Assembly: GCA_965230415.1 (NCBI GenBank)
Contig: CBDDKZ010000005.1
Location: 372,001-436,000 of the forward strand
Reading direction: 5' to 3'
Length of the DNA stretch: 64,000 nt
Origin: CBDDKZ01 sp965230415
Lineage (GTDB): Bacteria > Bacteroidota > Bacteroidia > Cytophagales > JAAEPT01
Shown: positions 45,601 through 52,938 of the stretch, in pieces
Layout of the letters: each line of letters begins with the position of its first letter
Numbering within the stretch: position 1 is the first letter of the stretch
Translations under genes and position numbers: made by a program
Notes under the pieces: generated by a model
Database searches by the model: none
What the model was told of the DNA's origin: nothing
The model's input: the letters and a program-made list of their open reading frames with translations, nothing else

Positions 45601-46865
45601 CATATGGATATATCTCCATCATCCTCTAAGACCATGGCATAACCTGAGTCATAATGCTGTGGGATTACAGGTGCTTCACTTAAAACAATGGCATGACCAG
45701 TATTGACATTGGTGTCTGTAATAGCCCATTCAACGTAGCCATCTCCTACCACGTGCTTTAGCGAATAAGTGATATCCCAAGCAGCTCCATTTGCGACTTT
45801 CACTAAACTCCCGTCATCATTCACTTCAATATTAGGTGCATAATCTTCCCAGCAATGTATGTTTTGATTTTCATAAGGGTCTTGAACTGTTTTTAGTGCA
45901 AAGGTATCTTCACTCCAGCAAGAGCCGGTACTTAAATTTCGAATACGAGCATAATAGGTGGTATCATATTCCAGATATACAAATTCGGCACTATCTAAGG
46001 TAGTACGCCTTCGTTCACCAGCGTTACCAGGAAACTTGATATGATGACTTATTTCTATTTCCAACCCATCGCCCGAAATGTCGTTATTATCAGGCACTAT
46101 ACTAATATTGACAGGTACATACGGTGCTTTAGTATAATCATTGTTAAAAGCCGTACTAAGAGGCAAAATGCAATCATCGATGGTCTGTTCATAATAAAGG
46201 TGGTGTAAAGAAGGAGATACGCTGGCATGACAATCAGGAAAAACCACCCCCCAGTCATTATCATCGTAGGTAAAGCAATAGTTCGTATCATTTTCGGTAT
46301 GGACATTAGCCGGGCCTATCCTGACACCTGTGTCAATTTCAATGACGACATCTGCATCAAAAACCCAATAGTAATAATGAATTAAATCCTGACCTTCAAA
46401 AGTGCTGTATGTAAAGCCGGGCTTAGAATGATGAAAAGCACGAAAATTAGTCACGTGATTACTATCAATATCGATATTATACGGTACATAGTTTGCATAT
46501 TTCATAATCTGAAGCACGGGCTTGTCTACATCATAAAACTCATTACCGACTACAACCAATCTGGATGTCAAGAAATTAAATGAGATACAAGCTCCTGCTT
46601 GCGGATTATTATAGTAATAAGTAGGCTCCTGATTTCTGATATCCACAAATCGATTGTTTCTAATGTATATAGAATCACAAGCATATCCCAAATGCCGCGT
46701 ATTACCCGGCCCAATCATAATGCCACTGGTGCAATCAAAGAAATCATTATTCTGAATAACTATATTTTTGGCATTGATATGGATGACAATCGCATACCCC
46801 GGATCAACATTAGATTCTCCACAACTAGAATCCTGTGCCAATGAGAGCTGTTGACGGTAGCCCAT
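42699..46865 (-). CDS. Giant T9SS repeat protein, C-terminal part (frameshifted from the gene upstream)
   Basis: This 1,388-residue frame continues the protein encoded at 46760-47905. It starts with more beta-helix rungs (IVIQNNDFFDCTSGI, IYIRNNRFVDIRN), an FN3-like part (~270-335), then four copies of a ~265-residue module starting near residues 338, 601, 869 and 1133. Each has a lectin-like beta part (DCSL, GYVEWxIT, QAWEGSSN, DTxRIER, ASFKPVL), and the first three are followed by a part with IENCP and ASAYQFRFE-like phrases. The end is a T9SS sorting domain (KVFPNPFRHSMEIVAP to the stop). It has no signal peptide, and an in-frame stop lies two codons before its first ATG, so it is not an independent gene. 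Confidence 0.75.
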   Translation of the reverse strand: MGYRQQLSLAQDSSCGESNVDPGYAIVIHINAKNIVIQNNDFFDCTSGIMIGPGNTRHLGYACDSIYIRNNRFVDIRNQEPTYYYNNPQAGACISFNFLTSRLVVVGNEFYDVDKPVLQIMKYANYVPYNIDIDSNHVTNFRAFHHSKPGFTYSTFEGQDLIHYYYWVFDADVVIEIDTGVRIGPANVHTENDTNYCFTYDDNDWGVVFPDCHASVSPSLHHLYYEQTIDDCILPLSTAFNNDYTKAPYVPVNISIVPDNNDISGDGLEIEISHHIKFPGNAGERRRTTLDSAEFVYLEYDTTYYARIRNLSTGSCWSEDTFALKTVQDPYENQNIHCWEDYAPNIEVNDDGSLVKVANGAAWDITYSLKHVVGDGYVEWAITDTNVNTGHAIVLSEAPVIPQHYDSGYAMVLEDDGDISIWVDADSIGVLGTYALDDTVRMAKQGDQLFYIQNDDTLHTAPLSDASVELIPGAQIYTLSALFKPIIQTQVGQVLTSIENCPSEPVGPCYELVASHVYGASAYQFRFENVENQLVYELISDDRYLSIADANELLNDKYGGHHIHLRSGREYSVQVSSVIGSETFQYADACTILIDSANTITWRDYVDTNLIVNDDCSLEQIADDLIIHYAISEQKLYGAGYIEWVITPENNVTRHGIVLSKEVDGDPQSYASGFCFLMMVSGSSGQTQAWEGATNQGTSMSYYSLGDTMRIERLADGTIICKLNSDTVHEFTEAVPLTMPLIPAAVMRSHEAVFKPVIMETTYLTAIENCPSSAISSCTELSADTIPGASAYQFRFEDINNEVVYEVVSDDQYISIAEANESLHQQYGGHFLHLRSGQSYDLQVAGIVNDIVCPYYQVCNITIDLAEAITWKYLDTSLTVESDCSLKKSTDEALTWNLALSDRMLNGTAYVEWVITDNNFETAHAIVLAKDGDPQNYQSGFTFLMMSFGKTQAWEGSSNIPNGISTYAIGDTMRIERLPNCQIVCKQNGTIIHDFQEFVPLNQPLYIGALIHTYEASFKPVLVETTFLSEIENCPFSDLLRCGELSTRHIPGISNYVFEIEEEGSNTPYTILSNDNYIGITEINAYINKYYLDDTPEYITSNTAYTIRSASVINGITTPYSANCEITTGDMNVMTWMGLDDPIVVEDPIVLNNDCSLEKIGNDSYVIDYVVAEQILDGAGYVEWIVTAENHGLGLGIILSKNDYPQSYTSGYCLLTMTNGDTQAWEGSSNPIESQHAYEIDDTLRIERRTDDSIICKINDVVIYVFEEPVSVDTPLYIGALLRHYEASFKPVLKSNTTPSKFGGAWSNEQVVAKSTTKVFPNPFRHSMEIVAPAEIKAIVIRSGNGQLISECKDSMEFENSSKTLLPGLYTIHVHTEEATEVFKIVKL

Positions 46866-47905
46866 AATTTATTATTCTCGAAAACAACCGGCTTATCAGG
46901 ATCATCGGAGCCCGTCTTAAAATCGAAGGCGTTTTCGAGGTAATCAAAATCTCCTTGCCGCATTTCGTCATCTACATGGTAATAATTACCACAAATGTGT
47001 GTTCCGGGAATCGTACCTTTGAGGGCTGTACTGTCTCTGAAGTGAGCCCCCATAGCGTCTGATATATTATAAAAATGGTTATTATAAACGCGATTATCCT
47101 CCGTTCTACCATCAGAAGTATATTCAATTTTATGTGCTTCATCAAATTGTAAGTAGCTGTATTCATGCCCCGGATAGAATCCATCAAACATGAGACCAAT
47201 GTCAGTATCTTTGACATTACAGGGAACATAACCGAGTTCATCGTTTTGAACATTCCTGAAATAGCTATTTTGCACCAGGCAACTATCCGAATCCATAATA
47301 TGGAATCTTACAACGCCTAAATTTATTGAATTTTCAAATGCGCAATTGTCGATATAATTGTGATTTGAATTATAACCAAAGCGGCTTCCTGCAAGCTCCA
47401 AAAATGTTAGTCCTGAAAATGTCCAGTAACTACAAGTCCTCAGATCTATTCTGGTGAAAAGAACGCGTTCTTCGGCAATCGGGTCTGCAAAGTCGGGATT
47501 GAGTATTTTGTATTTGCCATCACCAATTTCTTTAACAGCAATAATATGTCGGCGTTTGGCAGCTGTACCCGATTGATAATCCCACAAATACATTTCAGCT
47601 GTTTGGGAAACTTTGTCCAGGAGATGCCTGTAATCACCAGGAACAGCGAGGTAGTATTGAATATTGGTTTGTACTTCCGGATCGAACCCGGCTTCTTCCC
47701 AGGTATTTTTTGTAGGATCCAAAATGATGGCATCTGCGTTTGGTCCGGAAATGTGAGCACTAATACTGTCTGATGTCCATGACAATACCTCAATTTCTTC
47801 CCCATTGCATAAAGATTGACTGGAACAAAACTGCCCAAATGCTTTAAAATCTGCTCCCAAGACAATAAATAGCCCAATTAAAAAATATTTGTGAAAAATT
47901 TTCAT
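46760..47905 (-). CDS. Giant T9SS repeat protein, N-terminal part (beta-helix; truncated by frameshift)
   Basis: The 381 residues begin with a signal peptide (~1-24, ending KAFGQF). From ~150 on, right-handed beta-helix rungs are visible (YWTFSGLTFLELAGSRFGYNS, NYIDNCAFENSINLGVVRF, ENAFDFKTGSDDPDKPVVFE). Such helices are common in polysaccharide lyases and surface adhesins. The last ~35 residues after ENNKLW no longer fit; the helix continues in the next frame as GYRQQLSLAQ. One extra G at 46861-46863 (GGG to GGGG) would join both frames as KLW-GYRQ. The pair would form a ~1,740-residue surface protein. Confidence 0.75.
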   Translation of the reverse strand: MKIFHKYFLIGLFIVLGADFKAFGQFCSSQSLCNGEEIEVLSWTSDSISAHISGPNADAIILDPTKNTWEEAGFDPEVQTNIQYYLAVPGDYRHLLDKVSQTAEMYLWDYQSGTAAKRRHIIAVKEIGDGKYKILNPDFADPIAEERVLFTRIDLRTCSYWTFSGLTFLELAGSRFGYNSNHNYIDNCAFENSINLGVVRFHIMDSDSCLVQNSYFRNVQNDELGYVPCNVKDTDIGLMFDGFYPGHEYSYLQFDEAHKIEYTSDGRTEDNRVYNNHFYNISDAMGAHFRDSTALKGTIPGTHICGNYYHVDDEMRQGDFDYLENAFDFKTGSDDPDKPVVFENNKLWATVNSSHWHRILVVENLMLIRGMRLSSISMPKI

Positions 47906-47946
47906 AAGCGTAAAATTTGTTATTTATAACTTAAGTGTGGTGTAAA

Positions 47947-47954
47947 CAAATCTA
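47947..47954 (-). promoter_or_regulatory. TAnnTTTG promoter box for the giant T9SS protein
   Basis: The minus strand reads TAGATTTG, an exact -7 match, about 42 bases before the ATG. No TTG lies at the standard distance. Confidence 0.4.
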
Positions 47955-48281
47955 TTTTGTATTGTGCATTTCACACATTCGTACTATGCACGAGCAGTAG
48001 TCATCGTTACTTATTTATTGGAAATAAAAGAATTGCATCTTCGTATTTATGAAAAGGTTAAAAGTACACCTTTTAAAGTTACCAATAAGCTATAAATACG
48101 TGTTTAAACAATTATTTACAGAACCTTTAAGGTATTTTTAACTAACAAAGCGCAGGTATAATTCTATTAATAAACTCAAGGTCTATGGAATCGTAAAAAT
48201 TAGATTTTAGCCTAACCAGTTAAATTAATATTTTTTTCAAAAAAAACAAACAAAAAATGGATTTTTATTAATTCTATGCCT
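47955..48281. other. AT-rich divergent promoter region
   Basis: About 330 bases lie between two divergent promoter boxes. They are AT-rich with A-tracts near 48235-48265. I see no gene, RNA or repeat. Confidence 0.5.
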
Positions 48282-48289
48282 TAACTTTG
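48282..48289 (+). promoter_or_regulatory. TAnnTTTG promoter box that fixes the next gene's start
   Basis: TAACTTTG is an exact -7 match ending at 48289, where an alternative GTG start would begin. A transcript starting about 7 bases later can only use ATG 48316. Confidence 0.5.
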
Positions 48290-48315
48290 TGTCAACAACT
48301 TTAGATTTTTTAGAT

Positions 48316-49134
48316 ATGAAACTTTTGGCGATTACTATTACTTTACTTGGATTGGGGTTCCAAACCTCAGTTTATAGTTGGGCACCTCTCCGTAACAAAT
48401 TTATTGTTTACCCCGCATGCAAAAGTCTTACTCCCGATGCTTGCATCTTATTGGAAGGACATGGTGTTGACAGGTCTATGCTTGAGAAGTTAAATCAGGA
48501 TCATATGATCTACCTTGAATCGGAAAATCATCGTGTCGGACTGATGTTAAAAGGGATGTTTGAAGGACTATTCAACACCACTCAGGCGCTTTTAAAGCCG
48601 GTTGATCAATTGCATTTGGGCGCTACCTACTATTTAAAAGTGGAACATAGGGGTAAAGGCGAAACTGAACAGATACGCAAATGGAATGCGTCAACGCAAA
48701 TCCATGAAAAAATATGTTGGACCATAAACGATTGCAAACACAAAAACAGGCAATCACCAACTACCGATGTAAAACTGGGCGATGCGGTCCTAACATGGCA
48801 GGGCAGTGGCGCCACAGTATACGCTCAGTTTGATGTAAAAATTGATTCTCTGGAAAGTCCGTACCTCATGGTGGAGTTATTTGACCTCAACTCAAACCAA
48901 CGGAATAAATACATCCTCATGAACCCTGGTAAAGAATCCTTACGAGTGGGGCATGAAGCTTTACATGGACCATTTATTTTTAAAGGAAAACATTATTATG
49001 AAATGCGCCTTAGACCTTTAAACAAGCATGGGGAGGCAAACTCTAATTGGTCACAATGGATTTCTTTCGATAACCCGTTAAATCTTATGTATCCAAAACC
49101 TCAAAATGGCCGACCAGATAAAGTCCTCAATTAA
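48316..49134 (+). CDS. Secreted protein of unknown function
   Basis: The 272-residue protein has a signal peptide (~1-21, ending SVYSWA). I do not recognise a family. The mature part is mainly beta with paired cysteines (PACKSLTPDACILLEG; EKICWTINDCKH) and phrases VYAQFDVKIDSLESPYLMVEL and YYEMRLRPLNKHGEANSNWSQW resembling fibronectin-type strands. ATG 48316 is preferred over GTG 48289, which overlaps the promoter box. A strong terminator follows, so it is a single-gene transcript. Confidence 0.65.
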   Translation: MKLLAITITLLGLGFQTSVYSWAPLRNKFIVYPACKSLTPDACILLEGHGVDRSMLEKLNQDHMIYLESENHRVGLMLKGMFEGLFNTTQALLKPVDQLHLGATYYLKVEHRGKGETEQIRKWNASTQIHEKICWTINDCKHKNRQSPTTDVKLGDAVLTWQGSGATVYAQFDVKIDSLESPYLMVELFDLNSNQRNKYILMNPGKESLRVGHEALHGPFIFKGKHYYEMRLRPLNKHGEANSNWSQWISFDNPLNLMYPKPQNGRPDKVLN

Positions 49135-49164
49135 TACGACCCCATTGAGTTCAGCAACCTACAT

Positions 49165-49213
49165 GAAGCTGGGTTCATGGTTTTAACCTTGAGCCCGGCT
49201 TCAGTTTTCTTAA
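49165..49213 (+). terminator. Long-stem terminator
   Basis: An 18-position stem (49165-49182 with 49185-49202; G-T pairs and one mismatch) is followed by AGTTTTCTT, 30 bases past the stop. Confidence 0.75.
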
Positions 49214-49287
49214 GTTCTTTTCGCTTCGATTCGTTCTTATTTTTAATAAGTGCTGCCCCCATTTATAGTCTCCAAAAAGGTTTCTAA

Positions 49288-50088
49288 TTAGTTCATCTGA
49301 ACATGAATGTGATCATCATGTCTTACTGCCCGGCAACCATGAAATCTCAATTTTTCATTCTTTATACCCATTCTATGTTTTAGGTGAGGTTCTATAAAAA
49401 CTTTACCCACCACCTTTTCTTTTAATAGTGCCTGAATGAGTTTTTTGGTACCTTTAGATGAAAATGTTAATTCATCATTTACCTTTCCAAAGGTGAGGTA
49501 TTTTGAAAAACTATATTGAAAATAACCTTGATGCTCACACGCAGCCGCTTGATCAAATTCGTTGGACAGTGGTACTTCATAAACGCCATAACCACTAATA
49601 GACTTCAGTTTATTTGTTATTGTACCGTCTTCATTTTCGTATACAAAGCTGAGGTCTACCTTCTCACCATCGTCGTGGCTAAGGTGAGGCAACAAAGGAA
49701 ACCCGTCAATAAATGGGAAGTTAGCCTCCAGGTAATAAATTGTTATCCCTTCATCTTTAAGCGATTCGCTAGCGGCTGTTAGTACTTCATTCAATTCAGG
49801 AGTGACAAAGTTTCTATTGAGCAAAACAGTCATAAAGTTGGCAACGGCCAAATTTTCATTAGGCCTCACAGGTTCCCTACCAAAAGCTGGTGCCAGAGGC
49901 GGTAAAATCAGGAATGTTACGAATAGGTACATTCCAATAAATAGCAAAGGGGTTTTCCATCTAGAAGACCATGAAATGTATTTCGCCACTATCAAAGCCA
50001 TTAATAGCATCAACCCTCCCACCTGAGTTAAAAGCGTAAGTAATATGATTACCAATAGGTAAATGAGTATTTTTAGAACCGTTCTCAT
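49288..50088 (-). CDS. Membrane-anchored MepA-like (LAS-type) peptidase candidate
   Basis: The 266 residues start with two or three membrane helices (~5-37, ~46-66). The soluble part carries the zinc-peptidase pattern of the LAS/MepA group: LPHLSHDDGEKVDLSF with His138 and Asp145 spaced as in MepA, and a C-terminal RHDDHIHVQ with the HxH pair (His260, His262). I recognise the motifs but not a named family; the overall sequence is divergent. If active it would cut peptidoglycan cross-links or another peptide in the periplasm. Confidence 0.6.
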   Translation of the reverse strand: MRTVLKILIYLLVIILLTLLTQVGGLMLLMALIVAKYISWSSRWKTPLLFIGMYLFVTFLILPPLAPAFGREPVRPNENLAVANFMTVLLNRNFVTPELNEVLTAASESLKDEGITIYYLEANFPFIDGFPLLPHLSHDDGEKVDLSFVYENEDGTITNKLKSISGYGVYEVPLSNEFDQAAACEHQGYFQYSFSKYLTFGKVNDELTFSSKGTKKLIQALLKEKVVGKVFIEPHLKHRMGIKNEKLRFHGCRAVRHDDHIHVQMN

Positions 50089-50444
50089 AGAATCCTCTGG
50101 GTTTAAAACATGCGAAATTAACTAAATTACAAGAGAATATAATCTAATATTGATTGCTACATGTCAGAAAATAATTTACTAACGACTACTAATACTCCTG
50201 TGCAATAAATGATAAACCAGAACAAACAAAGACCAGGAAAAAGAAAAGTGGGATATCATTGATAAGAAGATCTCATAAACGAACACTAAAAATTCATTGG
50301 GTTTGCATAGGATGGAAATATTTTTGGGTGTTTGTATTACCAAAAACAAACTATCTACGTATAATAAAAGCATCAGGGAAAATTAATCTTGAATTACCCC
50401 TTTAAGTTAATTAAATAGCTATGTTCCATTAATCAGCGATTATA
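50089..50444. other. Divergent intergenic region without visible gene
   Basis: A 356-base AT-rich gap separates the MepA-like gene from the chemotaxis receptor. I see no RNA gene, clear promoter box or repeat. Confidence 0.5.
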
Positions 50445-51938
50445 ATGATAAAATTCTTCCAACAATTAACTGGTAATGTTTCGATTAAAAAACAGCTGAA
50501 AATTTTAATAATTGCCTTCCTTGTAATAAGCATCATGATTAGTTTTCTTAGTTATGAAATGGGACAGGTTTCCTTCATGCAAGACAAAGAGAGGGATCAT
50601 GCTGAATACACGCAGTTAATAAGCAAAAAGTTATTGCAAATTCAAATAGCAGAAATGAATGAGCAGCCCATTGAACATTTTTTTCTTCAAAAAAGTACAA
50701 ACATAGAAGAAATGGGTTTGATGCAGCTCTATGAAGAGATAAATAAACAACCCATAGAAGTACTTAGCAATATTACAGGCTTTGAACAATGGATGTTTGG
50801 TCTGCTAGGATATGGTGAGGCCTTTGTTATGTGTAAAGACGATATCGTAGCTAATAAAGAGGTGGTTCAGGCTACTCAGGCATACCTTCAGGGCAAGCTA
50901 TCAAAAGAGGAATTAAACGAAGCCACAGAAGTAGCTCTCGCTATATTTTCAGACCATAATGTGCGATTTATCGCCTTGGTATTAAGTGCCACAGCGCTGA
51001 TGAAAAATATGTTGTTTTATTTCAACGTGATAAGTTTGATGTTGGTAGGAATTTTTATTTTCGTGACGAGTAGCAATGTAAATAATGGCTTGCAAATTAT
51101 TAAGAAATATGTGGATACGATATCTAATGGTGACTTTACAAAACACACAAACACTGAAGGCATAAACGAATTTTATGTTGTGATCAACGACTTGGACAAC
51201 TTCAAATCCAGGGTTAACGAAGTTTTGACTAAAATAAAAGAAAGTTCTTCCAGCATATTTAACGCAAGTACAAATATGCGTCAATCTTCTGAATCTATGT
51301 CCGGTCAGGCGAGTGAGCTGGCAGTCCTCATAGAGGAAATCGGTGCCAGTATACAAGAAATGACCTCCGCCATTGAGATGAATAAAAAAGGAACGGTAGA
51401 AACGCGAGAAATCACAAAAATGGCTAGCGATGAGATTTTCCAGAGCAATGAATATGTGAAGGAAACCAAAGTACAGATGGAGAAAATCACTCAAAACACA
51501 AAAGTAATTAATGAGATTACAAGGCAAACCAATTTACTGGCACTTAATGCCGCTGTAGAAGCCTCAAGGGTAGGTGAAGAAGGAAAAGGGTTCGCGGTCG
51601 TTGCTGGTGAAATAAGAAAATTGGCAGAAATGAGCGCAAAAGCTACCGTACAGATAGAAATGGTAACCGAAAAAAGTGTAGAAGTTGCCAATCAATCAGT
51701 GGAAAAATTAGCATCTATTATTCCTACCATAGAACAGACTTCATCACTCATTGAAAATATTTCTCAATCCAGTATTGAGCAGAGTTCCAGTTCAAATCAG
51801 ATCAATGAATCCGTACAGTCACTTAATAATATAGCTCAAAAAGCAGCCACCAATTCAGAAAAATTGTCAGCAAATGCAGAAGAACTGAAGTCTTTATCTT
51901 CTTACCTTACGCAGAGTCTTAACTTCTTTAAATTATGA
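50445..51938 (+). CDS. Methyl-accepting chemotaxis protein
   Basis: The 497 residues have membrane helices at ~19-37 and ~175-205 around a ~135-residue periplasmic sensor domain, then a HAMP-like linker and a coiled-coil signalling domain. The hairpin tip reads ITRQTNLLALNAAVEASRVG, then EEGKGFAVVAGEIRKLAEMS, near the family consensus, so it can bind CheA/CheW. The usual C-terminal pentapeptide for CheR is absent. No other chemotaxis gene lies nearby. Cytophagia usually glide, so its output may control motility of another kind. Confidence 0.9.
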   Translation: MIKFFQQLTGNVSIKKQLKILIIAFLVISIMISFLSYEMGQVSFMQDKERDHAEYTQLISKKLLQIQIAEMNEQPIEHFFLQKSTNIEEMGLMQLYEEINKQPIEVLSNITGFEQWMFGLLGYGEAFVMCKDDIVANKEVVQATQAYLQGKLSKEELNEATEVALAIFSDHNVRFIALVLSATALMKNMLFYFNVISLMLVGIFIFVTSSNVNNGLQIIKKYVDTISNGDFTKHTNTEGINEFYVVINDLDNFKSRVNEVLTKIKESSSSIFNASTNMRQSSESMSGQASELAVLIEEIGASIQEMTSAIEMNKKGTVETREITKMASDEIFQSNEYVKETKVQMEKITQNTKVINEITRQTNLLALNAAVEASRVGEEGKGFAVVAGEIRKLAEMSAKATVQIEMVTEKSVEVANQSVEKLASIIPTIEQTSSLIENISQSSIEQSSSSNQINESVQSLNNIAQKAATNSEKLSANAEELKSLSSYLTQSLNFFKL

Positions 51939-51989
51939 TAAGATATTGTTGTTGAGTTAAATTGGGGTTTTGCAGCATAAATTCATAAC

Positions 51990-52108
51990 CTATTCTCAAG
52001 AGGATCCAGAATTATGACGCTTCAGGGACAAGCTCTGATACCCATTTGAGCAATCCTTCAATGAACCAGCCCTTAAATTACGTACTTTACTTTACCATCG
52101 GCTCTCCT
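51990..52108 (-). pseudogene. Decayed rhs core fragment A
   Basis: On the minus strand GGTAAAGTA..CGTAATTTAAGG and GGTTCATTGAAGGATTG..GGGTATCAG align with the intact rhs core (YGKVRNLKVGSLSDCPFRYQG). They are followed by a stretch encoding ILDPLE, like ILDPLG of the displaced tip 3. Stops interrupt it. It is the 3' half of an rhs tip. Confidence 0.65.
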
Positions 52109-52159
52109 CATCCTGGCCCTTCTAGAAAGTAGTCTACCAGACTATTTCTTAACGCTCAG
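52109..52159 (-). repeat. 51-bp palindrome-bearing repeat, copy A
   Basis: This copy is 47/51 identical to the copy at 56954-57004, in the same orientation. Its centre holds an imperfect palindrome TAGTCT-ACC-AGACTA. It abuts rhs fragment A. Confidence 0.85.
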
Positions 52160-52305
52160 ACCCATATCCCGAACAGTTGAGTTGTGTAGTTAAGACCATT
52201 CAATGAAATTATCTAATGAAAGTTGATCAAGTGAACCCACATCACCTTTTTTAATGAATTCTATTGCTTTAATCTGTACTTCATATTCATTGTCAAAAAT
52301 TGGCG

Positions 52306-52830
52306 CTAATTACCAATCATAGTGACATCTTCAGCCATTTTTGTTGGAGTGCAACAGCATGTACCTTGACGACCTTGAACTCTCGGATCTGGCCAATACT
52401 TTTCATCAATTGGTCCAATTTCCTTTTCTATGGCTTCTATAGTATTTATGTATAGAGGATTAACATCTTTGCCTGGTTTAAAATTATGAGGGATTTTATT
52501 CCATCTTCCGACATTAGGTATATGAGGAAGTAGTGTCTTCCGCTTTAATATTTTCTTGCAAAAATGATCATAAATAGGTGTAAACAGAATAAAGTTATGC
52601 CATACCTCATCCACTTTAGCTGAAGGTGCGAAGCTTTTTTCGGGAGTATTATTGTTTTGAGCAACCAACAAATATTTTTTAGTTTCTTGCAAAAGTTTTA
52701 GTGCCTCTTCTTTGTCAACTTTTACATTCTTCTCGATATATAAAATCAAGTCTGGATCGAACCAGTCTTTTATTTCATTCCATTTAATTTTTTCTTTTGT
52801 TTTTGGTGCTAAAGTTGTTATCTGTTCCAT
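52306..52830 (-). CDS. Glycine-rich-domain-like protein with DEVWH motif
   Basis: The 174-residue cytoplasmic protein contains KVDEVWHNFILFTPIYDHFC, the hallmark of the glycine-rich domain-containing (GRDP/DUF1399-like) family, whose function in bacteria is unknown. A short tail with three cysteines (GTCCCTP) near the C-terminus could bind metal. I chose ATG 52830 because the upstream ATG 52869 adds a basic stretch (MLHFHRKPTYFKD) unlike relatives. It is downstream of the cyanate genes on the same strand, 108 bases after the binding-protein stop, with a weak hairpin between. Confidence 0.7.
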   Translation of the reverse strand: MEQITTLAPKTKEKIKWNEIKDWFDPDLILYIEKNVKVDKEEALKLLQETKKYLLVAQNNNTPEKSFAPSAKVDEVWHNFILFTPIYDHFCKKILKRKTLLPHIPNVGRWNKIPHNFKPGKDVNPLYINTIEAIEKEIGPIDEKYWPDPRVQGRQGTCCCTPTKMAEDVTMIGN

Positions 52831-52887
52831 GTCTTTAAAATAGGTAGGTTTTCTATGAAAATGAAGCATAAATTAGTTAGTGAAAAT

Positions 52888-52912
52888 CCCCCTAACTCAA
52901 GTAGTTAGAGGG
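52888..52912 (-). terminator. Hairpin between cynA-like gene and DEVWH gene
   Basis: On the minus strand CCCTCTAACT pairs with AGTTAGGGG (one bulge), followed by a short ATTTT. It may end part of the cyn transcripts or stabilise the upstream mRNA. Confidence 0.4.
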
Positions 52913-52938
52913 ATAATTAAGGATAACTATTTATGAGC

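Noticed and set aside
46760..46868. Programmed -1 ribosomal frameshift
   Set aside because: I find no slippery X-XXY-YYZ heptamer in the correct frame in the overlap; a missing G in the GGG run explains it better.
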